Positions 11,728 to 20,490 of a DNA stretch of 64,000 nt are shown in pieces (the first letter of the stretch is position 1; every line of letters begins with the position of its first letter). The position numbers were made by a program, and so were the translations under genes. This DNA comes from Phycisphaeraceae bacterium (GTDB lineage Bacteria; Planctomycetota; Phycisphaerae; Phycisphaerales; Phycisphaeraceae), in NCBI GenBank assembly GCA_029260655.1, contig JAJDCU010000069.1:1-64000 (forward strand), in the 5' to 3' direction. A model generated the notes under the pieces. That model had not been told where the DNA came from. It worked only from the letters and a program-made list of their open reading frames with translations, and searched no databases.

Positions 11728-13323
11728 TTAATCCACCAGGGCATCGGTGTCGGTGATCGGCTCGGCACCTCGGCCCAGCCCCCGCCGCAGCACCCGGCCG
11801 ATCCGTCGGCGCTCGGGGCCGGTGAGCACCAGCGGCAGGCACACAAGCCCGTAGGCCCCGCCGAAGACCACCAGCGCCGCCGCCAGTTTTATCAGTGTCC
11901 ATTGCTGTATCCAAAAGACCTCGACGATCAACAGCGGCACACAGATCGCGGTCGCCACCGCGGGCCGGATCAATGGGGTAAACATCTTCGCCGTGGGCAG
12001 CCCGACCGCTTTGGCGCCGATCACCGGAAAAATACCCGTGTGGACCACAAAGATGACCACGGAGAATGCGGCCGCGGCGCCGTAGAAACGCATGCCTTCG
12101 GGCAGCAGCCACAGGGACAACCCCGCGAGTATCGGTGTGGCGAGGCCGCCGACGAGGATCGTCGGGGCGTAGCTGCGGATATAGCCCGCGCCGTAGAGGA
12201 TGACCATCCAGCCATCGGAGATGCTTCGGCAGGCCATCCCCAGGCATAAGACCTTGATGAGGTTCGCGGCCATGGGCACCTCGACCGCGGCGTTTTCCAG
12301 CCTGTCGCCGACCCACACGTCAACCAGCGGCTGGGCCAGCACGAAGACGGCGGCGATAGCGGGGAAGATAACCAGCCCGTGCAGGCGGGTCCCCTGGTAG
12401 ATCAGTTGGTGCATGACGTCTTCGCCGCGGGTCGAGCTGATCCTGGCGGACACCGCGTCCAGCCCGACGGTTACGCCGGTGGCGATCATGCGTGTGTAGC
12501 TGGTCAGTTGGTTGGAGATCCCAAAGAGCCTGCCCGCCAGCGGCCCGAAGGCCAGGAACATCAGCAGGGCGACGATCCTTTCGTGCAGGTTCATGGCGAA
12601 GACGACCGCCGCGTTCCACCCGCCGATCTTCAGGATCGAGCGGATCGCCTTGCCGGTGAACAGCCACGGGCGAAACACCATCCGCCGGTCCAGCCACATC
12701 ATCGTGATGGTCGAGGCGATCAGGCCCAGGATGATAAGCACGGTTGACCAGAGCCCGTAGAAGAAAATCCCTTGCGCCGGGTCGTGGATGCCGAATACGA
12801 CCAGCCCGATCGCCGCGGTCAGCCACATGACCCGGTCGACGACGATCCAGAAGTTGAAAGCGACCATCCTCTCGGACACGACATAGCCGTTGAACGCCGG
12901 CGCAACGGCGATGGCGAAAAAAGTTTCCACAGCCTTACAGACCAAGAACCACCGGGTCGCGACCAGCAGGTGTTCGGGGATGTTGAACAGGCCGATCACG
13001 GCCAACAAGACGCCGAAGAGCCCCAGTGTGAGGGCCCCGACCAGTGTGGTTAATACCAAGGCGGAGTTGTAGACCTCGATGAAGTAGCGGTCGTCCCCGC
13101 TGTGGTAGGCTTCTCCCAACTCGCGGATCATGCTGCGGTTGACGATGTCCCGGAGCATGGCCGTCAGGCCCACAGCCGAGCCCAGGAACGCGATGACGCC
13201 GAAAGCATCGTCCCCGACGGTGCGCAACAGGATACGTACAAGGGCCAGCCCGATCAGCAGTGTGATCCCCAGACGCACGTAGTTCGAGATGATCCGCAGG
13301 AGCCCGCGCTTCACTTCGCTCAA
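11728..13323 (-). CDS. Wzx-type polysaccharide flippase (MOP superfamily)
   Basis: Polytopic membrane protein starting MSEVKRGLLRIISNYVRLGITLLIGLALVRILLRTVG; typical Wzx N-terminus and context. Confidence 0.82.
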   Translation of the reverse strand: MSEVKRGLLRIISNYVRLGITLLIGLALVRILLRTVGDDAFGVIAFLGSAVGLTAMLRDIVNRSMIRELGEAYHSGDDRYFIEVYNSALVLTTLVGALTLGLFGVLLAVIGLFNIPEHLLVATRWFLVCKAVETFFAIAVAPAFNGYVVSERMVAFNFWIVVDRVMWLTAAIGLVVFGIHDPAQGIFFYGLWSTVLIILGLIASTITMMWLDRRMVFRPWLFTGKAIRSILKIGGWNAAVVFAMNLHERIVALLMFLAFGPLAGRLFGISNQLTSYTRMIATGVTVGLDAVSARISSTRGEDVMHQLIYQGTRLHGLVIFPAIAAVFVLAQPLVDVWVGDRLENAAVEVPMAANLIKVLCLGMACRSISDGWMVILYGAGYIRSYAPTILVGGLATPILAGLSLWLLPEGMRFYGAAAAFSVVIFVVHTGIFPVIGAKAVGLPTAKMFTPLIRPAVATAICVPLLIVEVFWIQQWTLIKLAAALVVFGGAYGLVCLPLVLTGPERRRIGRVLRRGLGRGAEPITDTDALVD

Positions 13324-13374
13324 TCAGAGCCTCCGTACCCCGGGGCCACCGGTTTGTGATTGCGGTCGATCATC

Positions 13375-14649
13375 TCAGATGCCCGGGCCACGGTAGAGCT
13401 TAACCAGGAAAAGGAATCCGGTCAGCAAGCCCACCACCATCAGGAAGGACACCTCGAACGATCGGTACGTATTGAACAGGCCACGCAGCATTGCGCTGTA
13501 GGTCATGACCAGCAGCAAGGTGTAGAGGTTGATGAATTGATAGACTTGTATCAGCCCGGTATTCACAGACGAGGCGCGGTCCAAGCCCCAGCTTGCAAGT
13601 TGATGCACCATCCGATACCCGATCCCGATCGGGATAAACCAGATGAAGCCCCAATAGCGGAAATGGGCGTAGGTGTCGCCGAAGAGTCCCAGCGTATACC
13701 AGAACGGATGGGTCAGATACATCGTGCCGAGCGATCGGGACGGGTCCGTGGTCCACTCCGGGAGCCCAAAGGAGCGAGGCACCGGTGTGAGGTTGGCGAT
13801 CCATTGCAGCGGCGTCAACTCATGGATGTCGGTTGTTTCCACGCCGAGCATGGTGACCGTCAGGGGGGTTAACGAGTCGCCCGCTTGCATCCCGGCCTCC
13901 AACGAGTCCAGGGGCACGGTGAGCGAGTAGGTGAAAAAGTGTTTGAAGAAGAAGAAGCTGCCGGCGTAGTGGCCGTAGACCGCCCGCCCGGTCAGCGCGG
14001 TAAGGGCACAGGTGGCGACGAGGTAGAAGATCAGCAGTCCGAAAAAGATATTAACCTTTCTGAACCTCACGGACGCGGCCCCGTAGGCCAGAAGGAACGG
14101 CATCCCGGACGCCCGGCTAAACCGGCTCATGAAAACGTTGGCCGCCATCATCAACGCCACCACACCCAAGCCGACGCTGGCGAAGTTGCGCTCGCCCTTG
14201 GCGGGCCAACTGTATCCCACCATCACCGCGCCGATGATGCCTAAGATGTCCACGATGATCGACAGGTAACGCCCGATTGTCGGGCCCACCATCAGCATAC
14301 CGCGTGTGGCCAGCCCCCCCCCGGGTGAGTAGAACACCGCCGGCCCGTTGACCACAATCTGGATGATAAACGCGATGGCCAGGAGGTACATCCCCTGCTT
14401 ACGGAGTTTGTTGGGATTGACGTACAGCCCAGACGGTAACGTCGAAAAGATTTTGGACAGCCACCGGCCTACGGGTAGCGCAAACCCGAGCCAGAACCCC
14501 AGCAGACACAGGCAGGTATAGAACATCGCCGCGGCGTCCATTTCCGTGTGCTGTTCTTCATAGATATCCCACCGACCAGCAAAGAGCAGGTGCTGGCCGA
14601 AGATCGCGGTCCAGAACATGGCGGGTATGACAAACCGCGGGCCCAGCAA
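13375..14649 (-). CDS. Oligosaccharide repeat-unit polymerase-like (Wzy/O-antigen polymerase type) membrane protein; coding sequence probably continues upstream
   Basis: Polytopic membrane protein adjacent to Wzx. Reading frame upstream of the TTG at 14649 still encodes a TM-like helix (see findings). Confidence 0.65.
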   Translation of the reverse strand: MLGPRFVIPAMFWTAIFGQHLLFAGRWDIYEEQHTEMDAAAMFYTCLCLLGFWLGFALPVGRWLSKIFSTLPSGLYVNPNKLRKQGMYLLAIAFIIQIVVNGPAVFYSPGGGLATRGMLMVGPTIGRYLSIIVDILGIIGAVMVGYSWPAKGERNFASVGLGVVALMMAANVFMSRFSRASGMPFLLAYGAASVRFRKVNIFFGLLIFYLVATCALTALTGRAVYGHYAGSFFFFKHFFTYSLTVPLDSLEAGMQAGDSLTPLTVTMLGVETTDIHELTPLQWIANLTPVPRSFGLPEWTTDPSRSLGTMYLTHPFWYTLGLFGDTYAHFRYWGFIWFIPIGIGYRMVHQLASWGLDRASSVNTGLIQVYQFINLYTLLLVMTYSAMLRGLFNTYRSFEVSFLMVVGLLTGFLFLVKLYRGPGI

Positions 14650-14850
14650 CTCGCCCGTGCTCTTGGGCCATTTCAGGAACCCCGCCAGACACAGCAGGGA
14701 TCCGAGGATGAAGTAGATCGTCTCTATGGATATCGCCTTAAGTGATTGGCCGGTGATCGGCCCGCGGGCTTAGGCCTGACCTCGGAGGTGCCGGGGCTAG
14801 GCGGGTTTGGTGAGTCAACTGACCCTCGAATCCAGGGTCCTCTTGGGCTA

Positions 14851-15510
14851 TTAAAGAATCGGCGTTTGGCTATCAGCAGTCGAAAAAAAACCCCAGCGGC
14901 CCCGAGAAGTCTCCCCGGCCGCCATCGATCTGGAAGAACGCGATGTCGGGCCTGGCAAACCCCCCGCCAGCGCGTATCGGTTCACCTCACGCACACTGTT
15001 GCATCGGGAGACGACTGGGTCGTGGTTGGCGTGGGGATCGGGCTTTTGCTTGATTTTCTGCGGTACCGCCTGATCGAATTGGTTTTCTGGCAACCGGGCG
15101 TCGTCCGGCAGGGCGTTTGGGGCGTGTGCAAAGAGGCTCGGGATCTCCTGGGTTGTCGCGTCGGGTTCCACCTCCGAGAGTTCCCCGGCCATCGCCGAGA
15201 CTACGCCTGTGTATCCCATCCGCCGGCCGATACCGACTCCGCAGCCGATGTCAAGCACATTTGGGTTGTTTGGGCCTGGTCCTCCTTGGGCGTCATCTGT
15301 GTAAACGCGGGCCGGTAAGACCTCTGCGGCATCATGTTCATCCCGCCGATAAAAATGGTCCAAAGCCATACGCTTGGTTTGTACGTCACTGTCGTGGATC
15401 GGTTCGTAGATCGGCCGTCTGGAGCCTGCCTTTGTCGAGCCCGCCGTCATGAGGCTAACCCCTGAAATTACCGTGTGTAGTGCCGTCCGTGATCGGCGGG
15501 GTGCGGTCAT
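14851..15510 (-). pseudogene. Degenerate SAM-dependent methyltransferase
   Basis: YEPIHDSDVQTKRMALDHFYRRDEHDAAEVLPARVYTD...VLDIGCGVGIG, then composition turns non-protein-like; another minus frame at 14882-14970 reads AGGGFARPDIAFFQIDGGRGDFSGPLGFFF, suggesting frameshift. Confidence 0.6.
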
Positions 15511-15783
15511 TGTAGCGTCCGATGCGCGCTCTGGCGTCGGCAGGTTTCGGGCCAGGTGGTCATGGCTCTACTGGAAATAGTGCGGGCAATCTGGTGGACC
15601 GTTATTATTGGCGCTCCATGCATCGATCGGCTAGATCGTGTGGATATGCCGGGCCTGCCTGTCGCTTCGCGATCGCCGGGCCCGTCACAGCGGCCATCTC
15701 GCTCCCCGCTTACGGGTCGACCCTGATGGTGACGCGCAACGCATTCATGCGCTGTCCACGAGGTCGGGGTTGGCGCCGACCGG

Positions 15784-16542
15784 TCAGCCCCGCTTCAGTT
15801 TGGCGACATACATGTGGTTTACGCAGATCAGGCGCAGCAGGCGGGAATGAGTCATGCTCTTTTCGTATCGGAAAGCCCGCTCGTACCCGAACAAGGCGGC
15901 GATCCTGGAACTGAAGACCCCACTGCCGATGACGCGCTCGATCTCAAGCCCCGCCTCGTCGGCCAGACGGACGACTTGCCCATGCGTCAGGTAGTTGCCT
16001 TCGGGCAGATAACCCTTGCCGCGCCGGCGAAGCGCGTGCAAAGGCCACAGCAGCAACTTGTGGCTGAACAGGTTCCCGTGGTTGTTGAAGATCAGCCGGC
16101 TGGAATCGTCCTTCAGCCTCGCAGCCAGCGCCTTGATCCCCGCCAGCCGCAGCGAAGGCTCGGCGTTAAGGATAAAACGGAACGTCGTGATCAGGTCGTA
16201 CTTGCCTTCTACCTCCGAGTCGGGATTGGTGATGTCCCGGCAGACCATCCGGCCCTTCTTGAGTTTGCTATCCGCCAGGTCCACCATCGCTTGTGAGATC
16301 TCGATCCCGGTCGCGGTATCGACCAGGTCTTCGACGAACGAGATAATCCGGCCGGTACCGGCGGCGAAGTCCAGGTAGTCGATATGGCTGTGCGTCTTGC
16401 GCACGTCGGCGATGAACTCAGCGAGTTGCAACTTCTCCAGTTCCCATAGCAGCTTGCCATAGGACCCCGGTTCGTACAGGGTCTTGTCGTATGAGACCGC
16501 CATGCCCGGGTCTTCGAATTGCTCTTTATACGTCTGTTTCAT
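15784..16542 (-). CDS. Class I SAM-dependent methyltransferase
   Basis: IDYLDFAAGTGRIISFVEDLV...ATGIEISQAMVDLA motif I and downstream motifs. Confidence 0.85.
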   Translation of the reverse strand: MKQTYKEQFEDPGMAVSYDKTLYEPGSYGKLLWELEKLQLAEFIADVRKTHSHIDYLDFAAGTGRIISFVEDLVDTATGIEISQAMVDLADSKLKKGRMVCRDITNPDSEVEGKYDLITTFRFILNAEPSLRLAGIKALAARLKDDSSRLIFNNHGNLFSHKLLLWPLHALRRRGKGYLPEGNYLTHGQVVRLADEAGLEIERVIGSGVFSSRIAALFGYERAFRYEKSMTHSRLLRLICVNHMYVAKLKRG

Positions 16543-17594
16543 GGGCTGATAGGCTCCGAGTTCCCCCAGTTTTTCAAGAAGAGGATCGCGTCATCCCTGC
16601 CCAATGAGGCAAGGAAGGCCAGAGACACTAAGACGGAACATTGCCGCTGGTTGGAAGCGTCTCGCAGAAATCGTTGACGGAAACGCCCCAGTTCTTGCCT
16701 AGGATCGGTTAGAATCCGCGTGAAGTTAAGGCCCATATAATAACCGATTTCGTCCGCAAGCGCCGGGGCATCATCGCAGTAGCTTTCCCAGTCGTACACC
16801 CACAAAGTATTACCGTCACGGAGCAAGTTGGCGGACCCCATGTCTCCGTGCGCGTTGCCGATATCGATCCCCTGGTCCATGCAGCGCATTAGGTCTTCAT
16901 GGAATCCGCCGTCCGTGTTTTCGAGCGTGTTCCTATAAGAGGCCCACCAGGAAAGTCCCGTAACTTCCTGCAAGCTCACGTGGCGTGGAGGGCCGGCATA
17001 TTCACAGATGCACGCGCGAGGGAACGTTTCGATCCGTGACGGCACGGGCTTGGCAGATACGGGGATGGGTTCGGTGATGAGGTACACGTGCCCGCCGAAC
17101 CGGCCGGCGGAAAGCACGCGAGGCACGCGGGATTCTTTGAGTTTATCTGCGTGCAGTTTTTCGAGAGCTTTGGTTTCCCTTTCAAGGGAATCATCGTTTT
17201 CGGTGTCGAACGACACCTTGACAAAACCGACCGGGGTCAGGTCTGAATCAAACAGATGAACGTATATACGGCGGCGGCTTGTCTGGGGCGGCCAGTAGAC
17301 GACGCCGCTTAACTCGCCGGCGCCCAGGTCATCTTGAGCCTGGCGCATCCACAGGTAGAAATCGAAGTCGATCACGCCGGCAAGCGGCGATACGGCCGGT
17401 CTGCTGAAACACCAGTCCAGCCCAGTGTTGATACTGGCCCAGATCAGTCGACGAAAAATTTTACGCTTTAAGGTGAACGGTTGATACCGTGCCAGACCTG
17501 CCAACCGCAGCCTTCGTGATGCCGCGGGCATCGCCAAGACACGGCGCCCCAAGAACGAATAGATCCGATAGCTGGGATGGGTGTCATCGGTCAT
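16539..17594 (-). CDS. Phosphotransferase/kinase-like protein (APH-type fold)
   Basis: GNAHGDMGSANLLRDGNTLWVYDWESYCDDAPALADEIGYY resembles the APH catalytic and DFG-like loops; 4-nt overlap with the downstream methyltransferase. Confidence 0.65.
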   Translation of the reverse strand: MTDDTHPSYRIYSFLGRRVLAMPAASRRLRLAGLARYQPFTLKRKIFRRLIWASINTGLDWCFSRPAVSPLAGVIDFDFYLWMRQAQDDLGAGELSGVVYWPPQTSRRRIYVHLFDSDLTPVGFVKVSFDTENDDSLERETKALEKLHADKLKESRVPRVLSAGRFGGHVYLITEPIPVSAKPVPSRIETFPRACICEYAGPPRHVSLQEVTGLSWWASYRNTLENTDGGFHEDLMRCMDQGIDIGNAHGDMGSANLLRDGNTLWVYDWESYCDDAPALADEIGYYMGLNFTRILTDPRQELGRFRQRFLRDASNQRQCSVLVSLAFLASLGRDDAILFLKNWGNSEPISP

Positions 17595-17900
17595 AAGATT
17601 GGATCGGTCGGATGGCCAACGTTGACCGACGGTCTGAGGGGGTAAGATCGCATGACGCGATAGTCTAAGAACCCTGCCTGGGTATGCCAACCCTACGGCG
17701 GGTGGTCAGCCACCGTGCGACCGGCCGCACGCCACGGTCGAAATCAACCTTGCGATGCGGGCCGTGGCCGATCGGTGAGGGCTGACAACGCACCCAGCGG
17801 ACATCTCAGCCACATCCCGCTAAGATCGGCTAGCTGGGATCGGACGCGACGGCGCCCGGCCCGAAGACCGCTTGGCCCATGGACTGTTGGACCCGCGTTT

Positions 17901-18719
17901 GTGACGACTGAACACCACCCCCCATCCACTTACCTCCGACGGCGCATCGTGCTGGCTGTTTACTGGTTGGCGCTGGCGGCCGGGTCGCACTGGCCCAAGC
18001 TCGAGCTGTTCCCTCCGCCCGAGCACGAGCCGATTTTTCAGCTCGACAAGGGGATGCATGTCCTGGCGTTCGCGGGGTTGGTCTGGCTTCTGATCCGTGC
18101 GCGGATCGCGGGGCCTGGGGCTACCCGTGCGTGGACCGTGGCCGTGGCGGGGGCGGTGGCGATCCTGTACGCCGGCGTAGACGAGTTGACCCAGCACTGG
18201 ACACAGCGGGACGTCACCCTCAGCGACTTCGCCGCCTCGGCCGTCGGGGCCTTGACCGTTGTGCTGATGGCGACCCCCGCGGCCCGTCAAGCCCCCTCGC
18301 TACGGCGGGTCAGGGCGATGCGCCTGGCCTTCCTGGTCTGCGCCGCGGTGGTGTTTGTGCTGTCCCTGCCGCCAATCGTCAACGACGTGATCGACTGGTC
18401 TGTCCGCCTGTTCACCCGCCCGTGGCTGGGGATGGACAAGGCCGGGCACTTCGTGATCGCGGCGGGGCTGACCTGGCTGTTGGCATCGTCGTTCCCCGCC
18501 GGGGTCAGCCGGCCGTCACGCGGCGTGCTGGTGACGATTCTTGTCATGGGCTTGTCCGCGCCGATGATGGAGTTGGCCCAGGCCTATTCCGGACGCGGTG
18601 TGGAAGCGGCCGACGTCCTGGCTCACGAGTTGGGCCTGCTCGCGGCGATGACCGTATGGGCCCTGATCTCCACCAGGCGTGCACTGCGCCGCGTCGGCCT
18701 CACCGAGCGAGCTGAATGA
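17901..18719 (+). CDS. VanZ-like membrane protein with two VanZ-type halves
   Basis: YWLALAAGSHWPK...DKGMHVLAFAGLVWLL...GVDELTQHWTQRDVTLSDFAASAVGAL and a second DKAGHFVIAAGLTWLL...MELAQAYSGRGVEAADVLAHELG. GTG start at 17901 inferred. Confidence 0.75.
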   Translation: MTTEHHPPSTYLRRRIVLAVYWLALAAGSHWPKLELFPPPEHEPIFQLDKGMHVLAFAGLVWLLIRARIAGPGATRAWTVAVAGAVAILYAGVDELTQHWTQRDVTLSDFAASAVGALTVVLMATPAARQAPSLRRVRAMRLAFLVCAAVVFVLSLPPIVNDVIDWSVRLFTRPWLGMDKAGHFVIAAGLTWLLASSFPAGVSRPSRGVLVTILVMGLSAPMMELAQAYSGRGVEAADVLAHELGLLAAMTVWALISTRRALRRVGLTERAE

Positions 18720-20422
18720 ACAGCCCGACCCAAGACACACCGCCGACCCCGACCCCGTCCCATGACCAGGACGGCGCAGTGTCATGCAGCGACGCGCCGC
18801 GCTTCGTCGGGCATGCCTTGCTTGTCGCCACGCTCACCCTGGCCTCTCGCGTCACCGGGCTGGTCCGTGACGCGGTGCTGTTCGCTTCGTTTGGGCGCGG
18901 GCCCGTCGCCTCGGCATTCCTGATCGGGTTCATGATCCCAAACCTCTTCCGCCGGCTCTTTGGGGAAGGGGCGCTGGCCTCAGCGTTCATCCCCGCCTAC
19001 GCCGACCTGACCCGAAATGACCCGGCGATCGCCAGGCGCTTCGCCTCACTTTGCATCGCACTGCTGCTGATCGTCACCGCCGGCCTGACGCTGTTGGGCG
19101 AGCTGGGCCTGTGGTGGCTGAACGCGCAAGGTGGTTTTTCCGACGACACCCACCTGGCGATCCGGCTGACCATGCTGATGCTGCCGTACATGCCGATGAT
19201 CTGCCTGGTCGCGTTGATCGGCGGGGCGCTGCAGGTCCGAGGCAGGTTCGGGCCACCCGCGGCAGCGCCGATTCTTCTAAACCTGACGATGATCGTGGCG
19301 GTTCTCTGGGCGACCCGCTCAAGTGTGTCAGTCGGCGAAGACGGGCAGGCGCTGCGAAACGCGATCCGCCTTGTCTCGTTGAGCGTGCTGCTGGCGGGCC
19401 TGCTCCAGTTGGTGTGGCAACTTGTGGCGCTATGGCGGGTGCAGCGCCTGACGCTTGACTTCTCCCGTACTGCTGCGCCGCTTAAGAAGATGCTTTGGGT
19501 GATGGGCCCGATGGTGCTGGGCCTGGCGGTGTTTCAGATCAACGCGGCGATGGACACGCTGATCGCCTGGGGGTTTGCGCCCAAGGCCGGGGGCGCCCAG
19601 ATGCTATCGCTGTTCGGCCGACAGATGGCGTACCCGATCGATGATGCCGGGCAGGTCGTGTCGCTGGCCGGGGCGCAGCGGCTGTACCAGTTCCCCCTAG
19701 GCGTCTTCGGGATCGCGATCGCCACCGCCATTTTCCCCGCGCTCGCGCACGCCGCAGCCGACCGCTCCGACCGGGGCAAAACAAGTTTCCAGACGATCCT
19801 GCACCACGGCCTGCGCCTCTCTTTCTTCATCGGCCTGCCAGCAAGCGTTGGCCTGATCCTCGTCCGCGTTCCGCTGACCCGTGTCATCTTCGAGCACGGC
19901 CGGTTCGAGTTGCAAGACGCGCTGCGCGTCGCGACCATCCTTGCCGGGTACGCCTCGGCCGTCTGGGCCTACTCGATGACGCACATCCTTACCCGTACGT
20001 TCTACGCCGTCGGCGACGCGAAGACCCCGCTGCGCGTCAGCATGACGATGGTCGTCTTTAACCTCGCGCTGAACCTGACGCTGATCTGGCCGTTGGGCGC
20101 AGCCGGGCTCGCCTGGTCCACCGCGATCAGCGCCGCCTGTCAGGTCTTGATCCTGTTGCTGCTGGTTCGCCGGCACGTCGGGTCACCGGTGGACGCATCG
20201 GTGATCAGGGGCTGGGCACGCACCGCCATGCTCACCGCCGTCATGACCGCGGCGCTTGCACCGATGCTGCTGCGCTACCCCGCACATGAACTGTCCTGGA
20301 CCGGTTGCGCCTTGTTACTCACAGTGATGGTCGCCGCCGGCGCAGCGGTCGTCCTGATCGGCGCCTGGCTCAGCGGCGCGGAGGAGCTGAGATGGCTAAG
20401 GCCGGTAAAGCCGTCTCAGTGA
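18716..20422 (+). CDS. murJ: Lipid II flippase MurJ/MviN
   Basis: ATLTLASRVTGLVRDAVLFASFGRGPVASAFLIGFMIPNLFRRLFGEGALASAFIPAYAD. Confidence 0.95.
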   Translation: MNSPTQDTPPTPTPSHDQDGAVSCSDAPRFVGHALLVATLTLASRVTGLVRDAVLFASFGRGPVASAFLIGFMIPNLFRRLFGEGALASAFIPAYADLTRNDPAIARRFASLCIALLLIVTAGLTLLGELGLWWLNAQGGFSDDTHLAIRLTMLMLPYMPMICLVALIGGALQVRGRFGPPAAAPILLNLTMIVAVLWATRSSVSVGEDGQALRNAIRLVSLSVLLAGLLQLVWQLVALWRVQRLTLDFSRTAAPLKKMLWVMGPMVLGLAVFQINAAMDTLIAWGFAPKAGGAQMLSLFGRQMAYPIDDAGQVVSLAGAQRLYQFPLGVFGIAIATAIFPALAHAAADRSDRGKTSFQTILHHGLRLSFFIGLPASVGLILVRVPLTRVIFEHGRFELQDALRVATILAGYASAVWAYSMTHILTRTFYAVGDAKTPLRVSMTMVVFNLALNLTLIWPLGAAGLAWSTAISAACQVLILLLLVRRHVGSPVDASVIRGWARTAMLTAVMTAALAPMLLRYPAHELSWTGCALLLTVMVAAGAAVVLIGAWLSGAEELRWLRPVKPSQ

Positions 20423-20490
20423 CGCTCGACTGACGCGCCGTTCTTCCTTCACGAGGCTGTGCGGCGCCGAACCGGATGGTACGGGCAGGC

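Noticed and set aside
15511-15783. Possible small ORFs between the methyltransferase pseudogene and the intact methyltransferase
   Set aside because: No RBS or recognisable motif; likely degraded intergenic sequence.
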